Below are positions 1-8,991 of a DNA stretch of 54,586 nucleotides, in pieces. Source of the DNA: Treponema sp. (GTDB taxonomy: Bacteria > Spirochaetota > Spirochaetia > Treponematales > Breznakiellaceae); NCBI GenBank assembly GCA_031276965.1, contig JAISMC010000171.1:1-54586 (forward strand), in the 5' to 3' direction. The position numbers were made by a program, and so were the translations under genes. How positions within the stretch are numbered: the first letter of the stretch is position 1; the number at the start of each line of letters is the position of its first letter. A model generated the notes under the pieces. That model did not search any database, had not been told where the DNA came from, and was given only the letters and a program-made list of their open reading frames with translations.

Positions 1-2
1 GG

Positions 3-140
3 AACCTCTAAAAACTTCAGTTTTTAGAGGTTTTCTTACCCCTGGGAGAAAATCGTATTACCATAATTGCTTGTATTACAAGGAATTACGATTTTCTTCG
101 AGGCGCCTCTGGAAACCCAGCCGGGGTTTTTAGAGGCGCC
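3..140 (-). repeat. Intergenic two-hairpin element, copy E1
   Basis: Three hairpins in a row. Hairpin B (3-32) has a perfect 13-bp stem with loop TTCA. The middle hairpin pairs 48-57 with 87-96. Hairpin A (102-140) pairs 102-110 with 132-140 and continues inward through G-T and GGG/CCC pairs. Bases 5-15 are also perfectly complementary to 126-136, so an outer stem can replace hairpins A and B. Read on the minus strand, the order is A, middle, B, matching copies E2 and E5. It lies just upstream of purM. Its function is unknown. Confidence 0.75.
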
Positions 141-181
141 CATATAGCCAAAAACGGGAAAAGGTCCTATTATAGGAAAAC

Positions 182-1297
182 ATGAACTACAGGCAAGCCG
201 GCGTAAACATTGAGGAAGCTTACCGGGCTGTCGGGAAATACCGGAAGCTGGCGGCGGCGACTGTCCACGGAGCGGTACTGAACGGCATTGGCAGTTTCGG
301 GGGGATATTCTCTCTCAAAGAGCTGATCGAAGCGGGCGGTCCTATGGAAGAGCCGGTCCTGGTTTCCGGTACCGACGGAGTGGGAACCAAGCTGGACATT
401 GCCTTCAAAATGAAAAAATACGACACCGTGGGTATTGACTGTGTGGCTATGTGCGTCAACGACATACTCTGCCACGGGGCCCGGCCCCTCTTTTTCCTGG
501 ATTATCTTGCCTGCGGAAAACTTGACGCGGATATTGCGGCGGAACTGGTTAAGGGGGTCGCCCGGGGCTGCCGGGAAACCGGGAGCGTCCTGTTGGGCGG
601 AGAAACTGCGGAGATGCCCGGTTTCTATGATGAGGGCAAATATGATATTGCCGGTTTTGCCGTGGGCATTGCGGACAAAAAGAAGCTAATCGACGGCGGC
701 AAAATCTGCGCCGGAGATATGCTGCTGGGCCTTGCCTCGTCGGGGCCCCACTCTAACGGTTTCAGTTTAATCCGCAGGGTAATCCCCAACCTATACGAAG
801 ATTTCGGCGGCATGCCTATCGGCATGGCTCTGCTTGAACCGACCCGGCTCTACGTTAAACCGGTCCTTGGCCTTTTGGAGGAAATTGAAATCCACGGGAT
901 GGCCCATATCACCGGCGGCGGTTTCTACGAAAACATTCCCCGCATGTTCCCGGCGGGTTCCGCCCTGGAGGCCGTAATCGGAACGCCTCTTTCCGTAGCG
1001 GGTTGGACCGTGCCGCCCATTTTCGCCCGGATTGCCGCCGGTATGGGCGGCCTTAACGGTTCCGGCGGCGCCGCCCAGGAAGCGGGAGCGGAGCTTCTAA
1101 AGGCTGATCCGGATATCAGAAAAAGCATGTTTAACACCTACAATATGGGAATAGGTTTCGTGCTGGCTCTGGCCCCCGAAGACGGCGACAGGGCGGTGGC
1201 TTATCTGGAGAGCAAAGGTTTCCCCGCCTGGGAAATAGGCCGGGTCGAAACCGCTCCGCAGACGGAAGCTTCCCCGGGAGGAATTCGTTTTGCCTAA
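182..1297 (+). CDS. purM: Phosphoribosylformylglycinamidine cyclo-ligase (AIR synthetase)
   Basis: Catalyses ATP-dependent ring closure of FGAM to AIR in cytosolic purine synthesis. The 371-residue product carries the family motifs GTDGVGTKLD (63-72) and GGETAEMPGFY (139-149), followed by the glycine-rich HITGGGFYENIPR segment. Bacterial PurM is usually near 345 residues. The extra length is a Gly/Ala-rich stretch at about 286-314, between VPPIF and FNTYNMGIG. The ATG at 182 is preceded by AGGA at 174-177 and also by a TATTAT box at 168-173, so either a very short leader or leaderless initiation is possible. The 3' end overlaps purN by 8 bases, so the two are translationally linked. Confidence 0.95.
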   Translation: MNYRQAGVNIEEAYRAVGKYRKLAAATVHGAVLNGIGSFGGIFSLKELIEAGGPMEEPVLVSGTDGVGTKLDIAFKMKKYDTVGIDCVAMCVNDILCHGARPLFFLDYLACGKLDADIAAELVKGVARGCRETGSVLLGGETAEMPGFYDEGKYDIAGFAVGIADKKKLIDGGKICAGDMLLGLASSGPHSNGFSLIRRVIPNLYEDFGGMPIGMALLEPTRLYVKPVLGLLEEIEIHGMAHITGGGFYENIPRMFPAGSALEAVIGTPLSVAGWTVPPIFARIAAGMGGLNGSGGAAQEAGAELLKADPDIRKSMFNTYNMGIGFVLALAPEDGDRAVAYLESKGFPAWEIGRVETAPQTEASPGGIRFA

Positions 1298-1958
1298 GGT
1301 AAAGATCCTGGTTTTAGTTTCCGGGGGAGGCACCAACCTCCAGGCCCTGCTGGAGGCGGAAAAAACCGGAGGCCTCGGTCCGGGGAAACTAACAGCGGTC
1401 ATCTCGGACCGTCCCGGGGCCTATGCCCTAAAACGGGCGCGGATGTGGGGCATTCCGGTTTATATTGAGGAACCGGATACCAGTCTTCCCATGGATGAAC
1501 GCCGCCGGGATCTTTCGGACCGGATCTTCCGTACCGCCCGGGAGTACCACATCGGCCTTATTGTTCTGGCGGGCTACCTTTCTATTCTAGAGGGGAAAAT
1601 TCTTCACTTCTACGAAGGGAGAATTATCAACCTTCATCCCAGCCTGCTTCCCAAATTCGGCGGCATGGGTATGTACGGAAACCGGGTTCATAAGGCGGTA
1701 CTGGACGCGGGGGAAAAGGAATCGGGCTGTACCATCCACTTTGTAGATGCCGGTACCGATACGGGGCCGATCTTGCTGCAGCGCCGGGTCCCGGTATTGC
1801 GGGGGGATACCCCGGACGCCCTGGCGGACCGTATCCACGGGGAAGAGCATGCCGCTATTGTAGAGGCCGCAGCCCTGCTGGCAGAACGCTTTGAACAGGA
1901 CCCCTTTCCCCATCCCGTTGCTCGAAATGTTCTTCATAAATGTCCCTCCCCGCCGTAA
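1290..1958 (+). CDS. purN: Phosphoribosylglycinamide formyltransferase
   Basis: Transfers the formyl group of 10-formyl-tetrahydrofolate to GAR, the third step of purine synthesis. The 222-residue protein has the N-terminal substrate loop SGGGTNLQALLE, the catalytic NLHPSLLPKF segment (Asn and His), and the HFVDAGTDTGPILLQ segment carrying the catalytic Asp. The start is TTG at 1290 inside the purM 3' end, with GGGAGG at 1275-1280 as ribosome binding site. The frame has no better start. Length is normal. A structured element follows the stop and probably ends or attenuates the purMN transcript before purH. Confidence 0.94.
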   Translation: MPKVKILVLVSGGGTNLQALLEAEKTGGLGPGKLTAVISDRPGAYALKRARMWGIPVYIEEPDTSLPMDERRRDLSDRIFRTAREYHIGLIVLAGYLSILEGKILHFYEGRIINLHPSLLPKFGGMGMYGNRVHKAVLDAGEKESGCTIHFVDAGTDTGPILLQRRVPVLRGDTPDALADRIHGEEHAAIVEAAALLAERFEQDPFPHPVARNVLHKCPSPP

Positions 1959-1997
1959 GAAGCGTAGAATTTCCGCGGCCTGGTCGTCAGGCCCACG

Positions 1998-2160
1998 AAT
2001 GGAGTTGTTCGGGAACCCGGTTGGTTCCCGCGGATATAGTCCGGCGCAAGTCTCCTAAAAAACACGGATTTCTTGACGAAATCCGCGTTTTTTGTTGTTT
2101 TTAAGCAGTTACCGGCGAGCCTTTGGTTTGTCAACAACTGAAGTTTCCGAACAGCTCCAA
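1998..2160 (+). repeat. Intergenic two-hairpin element, copy E2
   Basis: Hairpin A (2010-2030) is a perfect 8-bp stem CGGGAACC/GGTTCCCG with loop CGGTT. The middle hairpin pairs 2065-2072 with 2078-2085, extends through an A-run/T-run and resembles a Rho-independent terminator. Half B contains AACTGAAGTT at 2136-2145. Bases 2001-2016 pair with 2143-2158 with only G-T wobbles, giving a 16-bp outer stem that competes with hairpin A. It separates purN from purH and is about three-quarters identical by eye to copy E3 at 39.8 kb. Confidence 0.8.
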
Positions 2161-2227
2161 TGAATCTTTCCGCGCAGGCGGGTTCTTGGGTATCTCCCCT
2201 GCGAATGAAAATGGAGGAATAAAGGTA

Positions 2228-3889
2228 ATGAAAAGGCGCGCATTAATCAGCGTATTCTACAAAGAGGGCATTCTTGAATTGGCCTCCTATCTTAGCGCTT
2301 CGGACTGGGAAATCCTTTCTACCGGCGGCACATCCAGGTATCTGCAGGAAAACAATATCTCCGTTACCGATGTAGCATCGGTGACGGGTTTCCCCGAATG
2401 CCTGGATGGCCGGGTCAAGACTCTGCATCCGGCCATCCATGCGGGACTTCTCGCCCGGCGGAGTGAACGTTCCCATATGGACACCCTGGGAAAGCTCAAC
2501 CTTGCCCCGATAGATTTGGCGGCGGTAAACCTCTATCCCTTTTTTGAAAAAGTCCAGGCGGGGCTTTCTCTGGAAGAAACCGTGGAGTTTATCGATATTG
2601 GCGGACCAACTATGCTCCGCTCCGCTGCAAAAAATTACCAGGATGTAATCGTTCTTACCGATCCCGAAGATTATCCTGAAACCATGGCGGGCCTCAAAAA
2701 GGGAAACCTCTCCCCCGAATTCCGCAGGCGCCTCGCCGGCAAGGTCTTCGATCTTACTTCAGCCTATGACGCCGCCATTGCCCGGTATCTTTTGAATCTG
2801 GAAAACCCCGGGGATGCGGCGGATGCGGCATATCCTGAGTATTGGCCCCTCTCCCTCAAAAAAGCCCGAAATCTCCGTTACGGCGAAAACAGCCATCAGT
2901 CTGCGGCGCTCTATCTGAATACGGACCGGCCCGGCGCCCTGGGCGGACTGGAACAGCTTAACGGCAAAGAATTGGGTTACAACAATATCCGGGATCTGGA
3001 CTTGGCATGGAAAGCAGCCTGCGCCTTTGGCTTTCCTCCTGACGGCGCTTTAGGCGAAGCCGGACTCTGCAGCCTCGGCGTTATCAATCTGGAAAGAGCC
3101 GAAACTCCTGCCTGCTGCGCGGCGGTAAAGCACAATACCCCCTGCGGTATTGCCCTGGGCCCTACTCTCGTAGAGGCCTACGAAAAAGCCTATGTCTGCG
3201 ATCCCGTTTCCATTTTCGGGGGGATCCTGGCATCCACCGTTCCGGTAGACGCCGCATCCGCAGCAAAACTGGCGGAGCTTTTTTTGGAGATCGTCGCCGC
3301 CCCGGACTTTGAAGAGGAGGCTTTGGCAATCCTTAAAAAGAAAAAAAATCTCCGGGTGATAAGAGCCCGCCTTGCGCCCCGGGATTTAAAAGAATGTATC
3401 GCCGTGGACGGCGGCCTTCTGGTACAGGAGGCGGACCGGCATCTTCTTGAAAAATGGGAAGTGGTTACCAAAACCGTCCCGGATGCGGCGGATATTCCGG
3501 ACATGATCTTCGGCATGCGGGCGGTTACCTTCGTTAAATCTAACGCCATTGTGGTGGTAAAGGATGCCGCCGCAGTGGGTATAGGCGGCGGTCAGACCAA
3601 CCGGATCTGGGCAGCGGAACAGGCCCTGGCCCGGAGCGCCGGTGTTGTCAAGGCCGCCGCAGAAAACCCTGTCTTAAGGGGGAGTGTCCTTGCCGACGGT
3701 AGGCCGCCGCGGGTCCTTGCCTCCGACGCCTTTTTCCCCTTCGCCGATGTAGTTGAAGCTGCGGCGGCGGCGGGGATTAAGGCCATTATCCAGCCCGGCG
3801 GTTCCATACGGGACAAAGAATCGATAGAAAGCTGCGACAGGCTGGGTATCGCCATGGTCTTTACCGGAACCCGGCACTTTAAGCACTGA
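2228..3889 (+). CDS. purH: Bifunctional AICAR transformylase / IMP cyclohydrolase
   Basis: Catalyses the last two steps of IMP synthesis. The start at 2228 is chosen because GGAGGAA lies at 2213-2219 and the next residues (MKRRALISVF) match the family start; frame continuation upstream runs into the repeat element. The N-terminal IMP cyclohydrolase domain carries GFPECLDGRVKTLHP. The transformylase domain carries RYGENSHQ and the catalytic AAVKHNTPCG. At 553 residues it is longer than the usual 510-530. About 25 extra residues lie just before AAVKHNTPCG, at roughly 270-296. It sits between purMN and purD, consistent with one pathway cluster. Confidence 0.95.
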   Translation: MKRRALISVFYKEGILELASYLSASDWEILSTGGTSRYLQENNISVTDVASVTGFPECLDGRVKTLHPAIHAGLLARRSERSHMDTLGKLNLAPIDLAAVNLYPFFEKVQAGLSLEETVEFIDIGGPTMLRSAAKNYQDVIVLTDPEDYPETMAGLKKGNLSPEFRRRLAGKVFDLTSAYDAAIARYLLNLENPGDAADAAYPEYWPLSLKKARNLRYGENSHQSAALYLNTDRPGALGGLEQLNGKELGYNNIRDLDLAWKAACAFGFPPDGALGEAGLCSLGVINLERAETPACCAAVKHNTPCGIALGPTLVEAYEKAYVCDPVSIFGGILASTVPVDAASAAKLAELFLEIVAAPDFEEEALAILKKKKNLRVIRARLAPRDLKECIAVDGGLLVQEADRHLLEKWEVVTKTVPDAADIPDMIFGMRAVTFVKSNAIVVVKDAAAVGIGGGQTNRIWAAEQALARSAGVVKAAAENPVLRGSVLADGRPPRVLASDAFFPFADVVEAAAAAGIKAIIQPGGSIRDKESIESCDRLGIAMVFTGTRHFKH

Positions 3890-3959
3890 CGCTGCCTCAC
3901 AGATAAATTCCGTCAATGGAGAAAGTCCCCAAAGCATAGCCAGAAGGCCCTTCTCCGGT

Positions 3960-3965
3960 TATACT
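3960..3965 (+). promoter_or_regulatory. -10 box of purD, leaderless type
   Basis: TATACT ends six bases before the purD ATG at 3972. No purine-rich ribosome binding site precedes the ATG, so transcription would begin at or next to the start codon. No good -35 box is visible, which lowers confidence. Confidence 0.5.
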
Positions 3966-3971
3966 TGGATC

Positions 3972-5426
3972 ATGAAGGTCTTAGTTATTGGTTCCGGGGG
4001 CCGGGAACATGCCATCGCCTGGAAGCTGGCCCAGTCCAAAGCAACGGAAACAGTCTATGTTGCTCCGGGAAACGGCGGCACTGCGGCGGAGCCTAAGTGC
4101 GAAAATATCAGTGTTTCCGATCCTTCTTCGGAAGAGGGACAGGACGAACTTATCCGGTTTATAAAAGAAAAAAAAATCAAGCTCGCCGTAGCGGGTCCCG
4201 AAGGGCCGCTGGCGGCGGGACTGGTGGACCGTCTCCGCCGGAAGAAGATTGCCATTGCCGGTCCTGACCGGAAAGCTGCCCAGCTTGAGGCGAGCAAGGT
4301 TTTCTCCAAGGCCTTTATGGAGAAGTACCACGTCAGGACGGCCCGAAGCAAAAGTTTTACCAGCTACAAGGCGGCTCTGCAATATGCGGCGGATCACTTC
4401 AATGGCAAGTTGATCGCAGGGGATGCGGAAGATGATAATTCCCGTCCCAGAGGAGCGGGCCTTTTGGCAAAGGCGGAAACGATTAAGGCAGGGCCCAAGA
4501 AAAGCCGCAAAAGTCCCCGAAAAGAACAACGATACGCGCCGCAGGGAACGCCCCTGGTAATAAAGGCCGACGGTCTTGCTGCGGGTAAGGGGGTCATCAT
4601 CGCCGCCAGCCTTGCCGAAGCGGAGGAGGCTCTTTCGTCTTTTATGAAGGACAAGGCCCTGGGAGACGCCGGGACCTCGGTGGTACTGGAAAACTTTCTT
4701 GAGGGGAAGGAAGTATCGGTTCTGGCCGCGGTAAGCGTACAGCCCGGCAGAAAGGGGGTTATCAAGCCTTTTATCGCCGCCCGGGATCACAAGCGCCGCT
4801 TCGACGGCGGTACAGGTCCGAATACCGGAGGCATGGGCGCTATTGCGCCGGTGCCGGATTTTACCAGGGCCGCCCAGCAGGATTTTCAAAAGGCGATCCT
4901 GGAACCTACCCTGTACGGCATGGAGAAGGAGGGGATGGACTACCGGGGCTTTATTTTCTTTGGTCTCATGGTAAAGGACAACCGTTGTTCTCTTTTGGAG
5001 TACAATGTACGCTTGGGAGATCCTGAAACTCAGGCGGTGCTTCCCCTTATGAAATCCGGCTTCGGAGATCTTTGCTTTGCCATTCTTGACGGAACTTTGG
5101 AAAGCTTCCCTCTGGAATGGCAGGATGGTGCGGTCTGCGCCCCGGTGGTGGTGGCCGAGGGCTATCCCGGCCCCTGCCGGCAGGGGGATCCCATTGCCTT
5201 TAACGAAACCGCCTTCCTGCGGACCGGAGCCCGGCTGTTTATCGCCGGTGCGAAGCGGGGCCCCGGCGGACCGGCAGGTTCCGGCTTCCGTACCTCAGGA
5301 GGACGGGTCCTGGCTGTAGCCGCCCTGGGGGACGATGCCGCAGACGCCCGGACCAAGGCGTATCAGGCTCTGCGGGCGGTCTATTTTGAAGGCATGGACT
5401 ACCGGCGGGACATAGGAAGCGCTTAA
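3972..5426 (+). CDS. purD: Phosphoribosylamine-glycine ligase (GAR synthetase)
   Basis: ATP-grasp enzyme that joins phosphoribosylamine and glycine. Visible motifs are the N-terminal IGSGGREHAI, the ATP-grasp start VIKADGLAAGKGV (196-208), the FDGGTGPNTGGMGA loop and the metal-binding LEYNVRLGDPETQ. It has 484 residues against about 420-430 for the family. The excess is a charged, low-complexity block at about 143-193 inserted between the A and B subdomains, in frame and without disturbing flanking motifs. A TATACT box ends six bases before the ATG and no ribosome binding site is seen. It is the last gene of the purine cluster. Confidence 0.95.
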   Translation: MKVLVIGSGGREHAIAWKLAQSKATETVYVAPGNGGTAAEPKCENISVSDPSSEEGQDELIRFIKEKKIKLAVAGPEGPLAAGLVDRLRRKKIAIAGPDRKAAQLEASKVFSKAFMEKYHVRTARSKSFTSYKAALQYAADHFNGKLIAGDAEDDNSRPRGAGLLAKAETIKAGPKKSRKSPRKEQRYAPQGTPLVIKADGLAAGKGVIIAASLAEAEEALSSFMKDKALGDAGTSVVLENFLEGKEVSVLAAVSVQPGRKGVIKPFIAARDHKRRFDGGTGPNTGGMGAIAPVPDFTRAAQQDFQKAILEPTLYGMEKEGMDYRGFIFFGLMVKDNRCSLLEYNVRLGDPETQAVLPLMKSGFGDLCFAILDGTLESFPLEWQDGAVCAPVVVAEGYPGPCRQGDPIAFNETAFLRTGARLFIAGAKRGPGGPAGSGFRTSGGRVLAVAALGDDAADARTKAYQALRAVYFEGMDYRRDIGSA

Positions 5427-5478
5427 AAGATTTTGGCAAAGTTTTGTAAACGTTGTGTTACTTGAGCCGGAGCAAGCG

Positions 5479-5597
5479 CGAACCGAAGGTTCGACGGGGT
5501 ATTAAACCAGAATTTCGAATAATCTGCAGTAAAAACAGAAATAGGCTCCGCATGGACGAAAGAAACAAAAGGATCCGGAATCTCCTGGGATTCCGGA
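5479..5597. terminator. Hairpins between convergent purD and catechol dioxygenase genes
   Basis: The 224-base gap between the convergent genes holds two hairpins. One is CGAACC (5479-5484)/GGTTCG (5488-5493) with a 3-base loop. The other is TCCGGAATC (5574-5582)/GATTCCGGA (5589-5597). Neither has a strong T-run, so a terminator role is inferred from position. Bases 5495-5508 repeat exactly at 39678-39691. Confidence 0.4.
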
Positions 5598-5650
5598 CCT
5601 CGGCGAAGCGTTTGCTTTAAACGTAACCGCCCTCCGGCAGCCCGCAAAAC

Positions 5651-6577
5651 TTAGGTAACAATCTCCAGGAAGCTGGGGATCAGCTCGCCCGAGAAATAGA
5701 AGAGGCCCCGGCCCAGCTGGTCCGCATCCCACAGGCGCTGGGGATTGTCCGGATAGGCGGTATAGCCGCCGCAGTAGGTTTCGATCCGGTTGCCCGAGGG
5801 TTCCCAGAAGTAGATGGTAAGGCCCCGGGTAATGGCGTGCCGGGTCGGGCCTATATCCAGCTTTAGATGGTTGATGGCGATAAGGTCCGCCGCATTAAGG
5901 ACATCTTCCCAAGTCTGGAGGTAGAAGCCAATATGGTGGATCGTGTTAGGTTTGGGGAATTCCACAAAAGCCAGATCATGGGGTTTGTTGGAACTTGTAA
6001 TCCAGGTGGCAAGCCGCTTTCCATCGGGGGTGTTACAGATCTCGGGCACAAACATATCAAAGACTTCCTTCATAAACCGTTCGGCCTCTTCGATCCCCGG
6101 TCCGTAGAGCAGGAAGTGATCGAGCCGGGTTGCCCGCATGCCCCTGGGCTGACGGTTCCAAATGTCGGGGTTCTTAACCGGAGGTATGTCCTTGGCCAGT
6201 TCCACCTCGGAGTAGACGTGAAATTCGTGGCCCGTACAGAGGGTGAATTTATACTGTTTGCCGAAACCGGGCTGTTCCGTGTTGGGGGCAACTTCGGTTA
6301 CTTTGTAGCCGAATTTTTCAGTTTTGGTCCTGATGTCTTCGAGCGTTTCCTGGCCGGAAACCCTAAAGCCTACATAGTCAAGACCGGCCGTATCGGCCTT
6401 ACGGAGTACCACGCTGTGATGATCAAATTCATCATAGCATTTCAACATGATCCTGCCGTCACTGGTACGGCCCACCTCATCCAAGCCAAGAATTTCCTTG
6501 TAAAAGTTGAGGGTTTTGTCAAAATCCAGCACCTTAAGCTGGATAAGACCCGGGCGAAGAGTTCCATGAAATCCCAT
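5651..6577 (-). CDS. Catechol 2,3-dioxygenase (extradiol, VOC fold)
   Basis: Cleaves catechol next to the two hydroxyls using Fe(II) and O2, giving 2-hydroxymuconic semialdehyde. The 308-residue protein has two vicinal-oxygen-chelate repeats. Iron ligands are at the XylE-equivalent places: His154 (LDHFLLYGP), His215 (HHIGFYL) and Glu266 (NRIETYCGGY). The acid/base His200 and Tyr256 also appear conserved. Length matches XylE (307). The ATG at 6577 has GGAGG eight bases upstream. It is the last gene of the meta-cleavage operon, directly after the ferredoxin that in pseudomonads reactivates this enzyme. An O2-dependent enzyme is unusual for the anaerobe-rich spirochaetes. Confidence 0.93.
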   Translation of the reverse strand: MGFHGTLRPGLIQLKVLDFDKTLNFYKEILGLDEVGRTSDGRIMLKCYDEFDHHSVVLRKADTAGLDYVGFRVSGQETLEDIRTKTEKFGYKVTEVAPNTEQPGFGKQYKFTLCTGHEFHVYSEVELAKDIPPVKNPDIWNRQPRGMRATRLDHFLLYGPGIEEAERFMKEVFDMFVPEICNTPDGKRLATWITSSNKPHDLAFVEFPKPNTIHHIGFYLQTWEDVLNAADLIAINHLKLDIGPTRHAITRGLTIYFWEPSGNRIETYCGGYTAYPDNPQRLWDADQLGRGLFYFSGELIPSFLEIVT

Positions 6578-6608
6578 ATTAGTGTCCTCCGTAAATAAAA
6601 TATCTGTG

Positions 6609-6893
6609 TTACGCCTTGGCGATGATCAAATCGCTTCGGGGTTGAACACAGCACAAAAGGGCTACGCCCTCTTCTTTCTCCGCTTCGCTCACATGGGCTG
6701 CACTCATGGGCTTAAAGGCAACATAGTCCCCGGACAGTATCCGCATCCGGCATACGCCGCATCCGCCGCCGCAGCAGCCATGGCGGATGGGACCATTCCA
6801 GGTTCGAAGCATAGCCGGAAGTACCGCCTGATCCTCGGCGCAGGAGAAGCTTACTCCCGTATCCTTAACCGTTATGGTATGCAGTAATCCCAT
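6609..6893 (-). CDS. Plant-type [2Fe-2S] ferredoxin, XylT-like
   Basis: A 94-residue ferredoxin with cluster cysteines in SCAED, HGCCGGGCGVC and LLCCVQP, the usual C-x(n)-C-x2-C-x(n)-C layout plus extra adjacent cysteines. In meta-cleavage operons XylT-type ferredoxins re-reduce oxidised iron in catechol 2,3-dioxygenase, and its position directly before that gene supports the same role here. The start at 6893 has AGGGG four bases upstream; an upstream in-frame start at 6932 is possible but overlaps the aldolase gene more. The overlap with the aldolase gene is 29 bases. Confidence 0.85.
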   Translation of the reverse strand: MGLLHTITVKDTGVSFSCAEDQAVLPAMLRTWNGPIRHGCCGGGCGVCRMRILSGDYVAFKPMSAAHVSEAEKEEGVALLCCVQPRSDLIIAKA

Positions 6894-7908
6894 AGGGCCC
6901 CTGTTTTTTATGAGAAAGTTCGTAAGCCACATCGACGATCATGTCCTCCTGGCCGCCCACCATGCGCCGCCGGCCCAGTTCCACCAGAATATCCCGGGGC
7001 GGTATGCCGAATTTTTCCGATGCCCGGCGGGTATGGAGGAGGAAGCTGGAATATACACCGGCATAACCCAGCATGAGAGAATCGGTACGAATAACCTGGG
7101 GACGCTGCATAATGGGCTCCACCACATCTTCGGCCAGATCCATCAAATCGTAGCATTTTACGCCGGTCTCATAACCAAGACGCTGGAGCGCCGCGCAGAA
7201 CACCTCAATCTGAGTATTTCCCGCTCCGGCCCCCAAGCCCCGGCAGGTGGCATCGATGTACTCCGCCCCTTCTTCTACCGCTGCCAGAGAATTGGCCACC
7301 GCCAGTCCCAGGTTATTATGGGAATGAAAGCCCACCGGAAGGGCGATGTTTTGTTTAAGGGCCCGGACCCGTTCCCGCACATCATTGGGGGTCATATAAC
7401 CCGAAGAATCTGCCAGATTGATATAATCCGCCCCGGCGCCGGCGAATATCTTCGCCTGTTCGACGATCTTCTCCGGTTCCGCCATGTGGGTCATCATCAG
7501 GAAACCCGCGGTAAACATACCGTTCTGCTTTGCCCAGCCTATGTGCTGGATAGCGATATCCGCTTCGGTTACATGGGTGGCGACCCGGACTGCATTGGCC
7601 CCCCGCTCCCTGGCTTTTTTAAGGTCCTCAATGGTTCCCACCCCCGGCAGCAGCAGAACCCCAAGTTTGGCCCGCTTAACCACCCGGCTTGCCGCCTCAA
7701 GAAGATCCAACTCCGGGGTTTTGGAAAAGCCGTAATTGATGGAAGAACCGGCAATGCCGTCGCCGTGGCTAATCTCAATCAGATCGATCCCCGCCCTATC
7801 CAAGCCTCCGGCAACTGCCGCTGCCTGATCCACCGTAAAGGAATGACTTACCGCATGACTGCCGTCCCGCAGAGTGGTATCTACAATGTGTATTTTACCG
7901 GTTCCCAT
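6865..7908 (-). CDS. mhpE: 4-hydroxy-2-oxovalerate aldolase
   Basis: Splits 4-hydroxy-2-oxovalerate to pyruvate and acetaldehyde. The 347-residue HMGL-like TIM barrel begins with VDTTLRDGSHAVSHSF (metal and substrate residues), has GFHSHNNLGLAVANSLAAVE with the metal-binding HxH, and the family C-terminal helical domain that contacts the dehydrogenase. DmpG and MhpE are of similar length. The ATG overlaps the stop of the dehydrogenase gene (TAATG), as expected for partners that form a channelling complex. Symbol by homology; dmpG and xylK are equivalents. Confidence 0.94.
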   Translation of the reverse strand: MGTGKIHIVDTTLRDGSHAVSHSFTVDQAAAVAGGLDRAGIDLIEISHGDGIAGSSINYGFSKTPELDLLEAASRVVKRAKLGVLLLPGVGTIEDLKKARERGANAVRVATHVTEADIAIQHIGWAKQNGMFTAGFLMMTHMAEPEKIVEQAKIFAGAGADYINLADSSGYMTPNDVRERVRALKQNIALPVGFHSHNNLGLAVANSLAAVEEGAEYIDATCRGLGAGAGNTQIEVFCAALQRLGYETGVKCYDLMDLAEDVVEPIMQRPQVIRTDSLMLGYAGVYSSFLLHTRRASEKFGIPPRDILVELGRRRMVGGQEDMIVDVAYELSHKKQGPYGITAYHNG

Positions 7909-8774
7909 TACATTTCCCCCAGCATTTTTGCCGCCAGTTTATCCGCCACAGCCACCGCCGCCTGATTGATAATATCCAGATTCCCCGAGTAGGAAGGAAG
8001 GAAATCCCCCGCCCCTTCGACCTCGATGATTACCGTTACCTTATTGCCGTCAATGACCGGGGGAACCCGCAGGCGGTAACCCGGTACATAGCTCTGTACT
8101 TCCCGGATGATGTCCTGTACCGATTCGACGATCTCCTTTTCGCCGGGGTTTTTGACCAGGGCGTAGACCGTATTGGTCATCATCAGGGGAGGCTCCGCGG
8201 GATTAAGAACGATAATTGCTTTGCTCCTGTCCGCGCCGCCTATCACTTGGAGGGCCTTGGCAGTGGTCTCGGTAAATTCGTCGATATTGGCCCTCGTACC
8301 GGGACCGGCGCTCTTGCTGGATATGCAGGAAACAATTTCCACATATTCCGCATCCGCCGCCCGGTTGATGGCGTGGGCAATGGGTACTGTGGCCTGTCCG
8401 CCGCAGGTTACCATATTAAAATCAACCTCATCGGTAAGCTTATCCAGATTTACGCAGGGTACCACATAGGGACCCACTGCGGCGGGGGTCATGTCAATGG
8501 CGATCTTTCCCGCCGCCCTAAGAATGGGCGCATTGTGGAGATGCGCCTTGGCGCTGGTGGCATCAAAGACAAAAGTTACCTCCGGTTCCGCCGCCACCGC
8601 ATCCACTCCCTGGATGGAGGTTTTAAAGCCAAGTCCCGCCGCCCGCTTAATCCCCTCGGATTCTACAATTCCCGCCATAATGTGCATTTGAAGGCGCTTG
8701 CTTTTCATCACCTTATACATCAGATCGCTTCCGATATTGCCCGGCCCGATGATGCCAACTTTTATTTTCTCCAT
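7908..8774 (-). CDS. mhpF: Acetaldehyde dehydrogenase (acylating)
   Basis: Converts acetaldehyde from the aldolase to acetyl-CoA with NAD and CoA. The 288-residue protein starts with the Rossmann motif [10 protein letters not shown], has the family segment FDATSAKAH, and the catalytic cysteine in [12 protein letters not shown]. It is slightly shorter than the usual 300-315. It ends one base into the aldolase start codon. The 217-base gap before it (from the hydratase gene) holds a solitary A-type hairpin, so expression of the downstream half of the operon may be adjusted there or start separately. Confidence 0.94.
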   Translation of the reverse strand: MEKIKVGIIGPGNIGSDLMYKVMKSKRLQMHIMAGIVESEGIKRAAGLGFKTSIQGVDAVAAEPEVTFVFDATSAKAHLHNAPILRAAGKIAIDMTPAAVGPYVVPCVNLDKLTDEVDFNMVTCGGQATVPIAHAINRAADAEYVEIVSCISSKSAGPGTRANIDEFTETTAKALQVIGGADRSKAIIVLNPAEPPLMMTNTVYALVKNPGEKEIVESVQDIIREVQSYVPGYRLRVPPVIDGNKVTVIIEVEGAGDFLPSYSGNLDIINQAAVAVADKLAAKMLGEM

Positions 8775-8831
8775 AACAGCCGCCTAAATCTGTCAGGTAT
8801 TGAGGATCATCGATAATCCGATAATCCGTGA

Positions 8832-8865
8832 GCTTTTCCCAAAACCCGGTTAGTTTTGGGAAAGC
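8832..8865 (+). repeat. A-type hairpin, element copy E6 (partial)
   Basis: Stem 8832-8845/8853-8865 with one bulged base and loop CCGGTTA. Its core, AAAACCCGGTTAGTTT, is identical to that of copy E5 at 38.9 kb. The sequence after it is AT-rich to about 8930, but no clear middle or B hairpin survives. It lies between the hydratase and dehydrogenase genes of the meta-cleavage operon. Confidence 0.65.
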
Positions 8866-8991
8866 CTCCCATTTTTTGAAATCAGCTCATCTGTTTTTAG
8901 TTATTCGTTTTTTGAACTTTAGACAGGCGTTTCACCGCCGCCGCGGATGAAACGGTTAGAACGGCGCCTTCATAAACTGAAAGCGCCTGAA

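Noticed and set aside
1-181. Purine or PRPP riboswitch before purM
   Set aside because: The structure matches the dispersed element seen at many unrelated genes, and the purine aptamer's conserved loops are absent.
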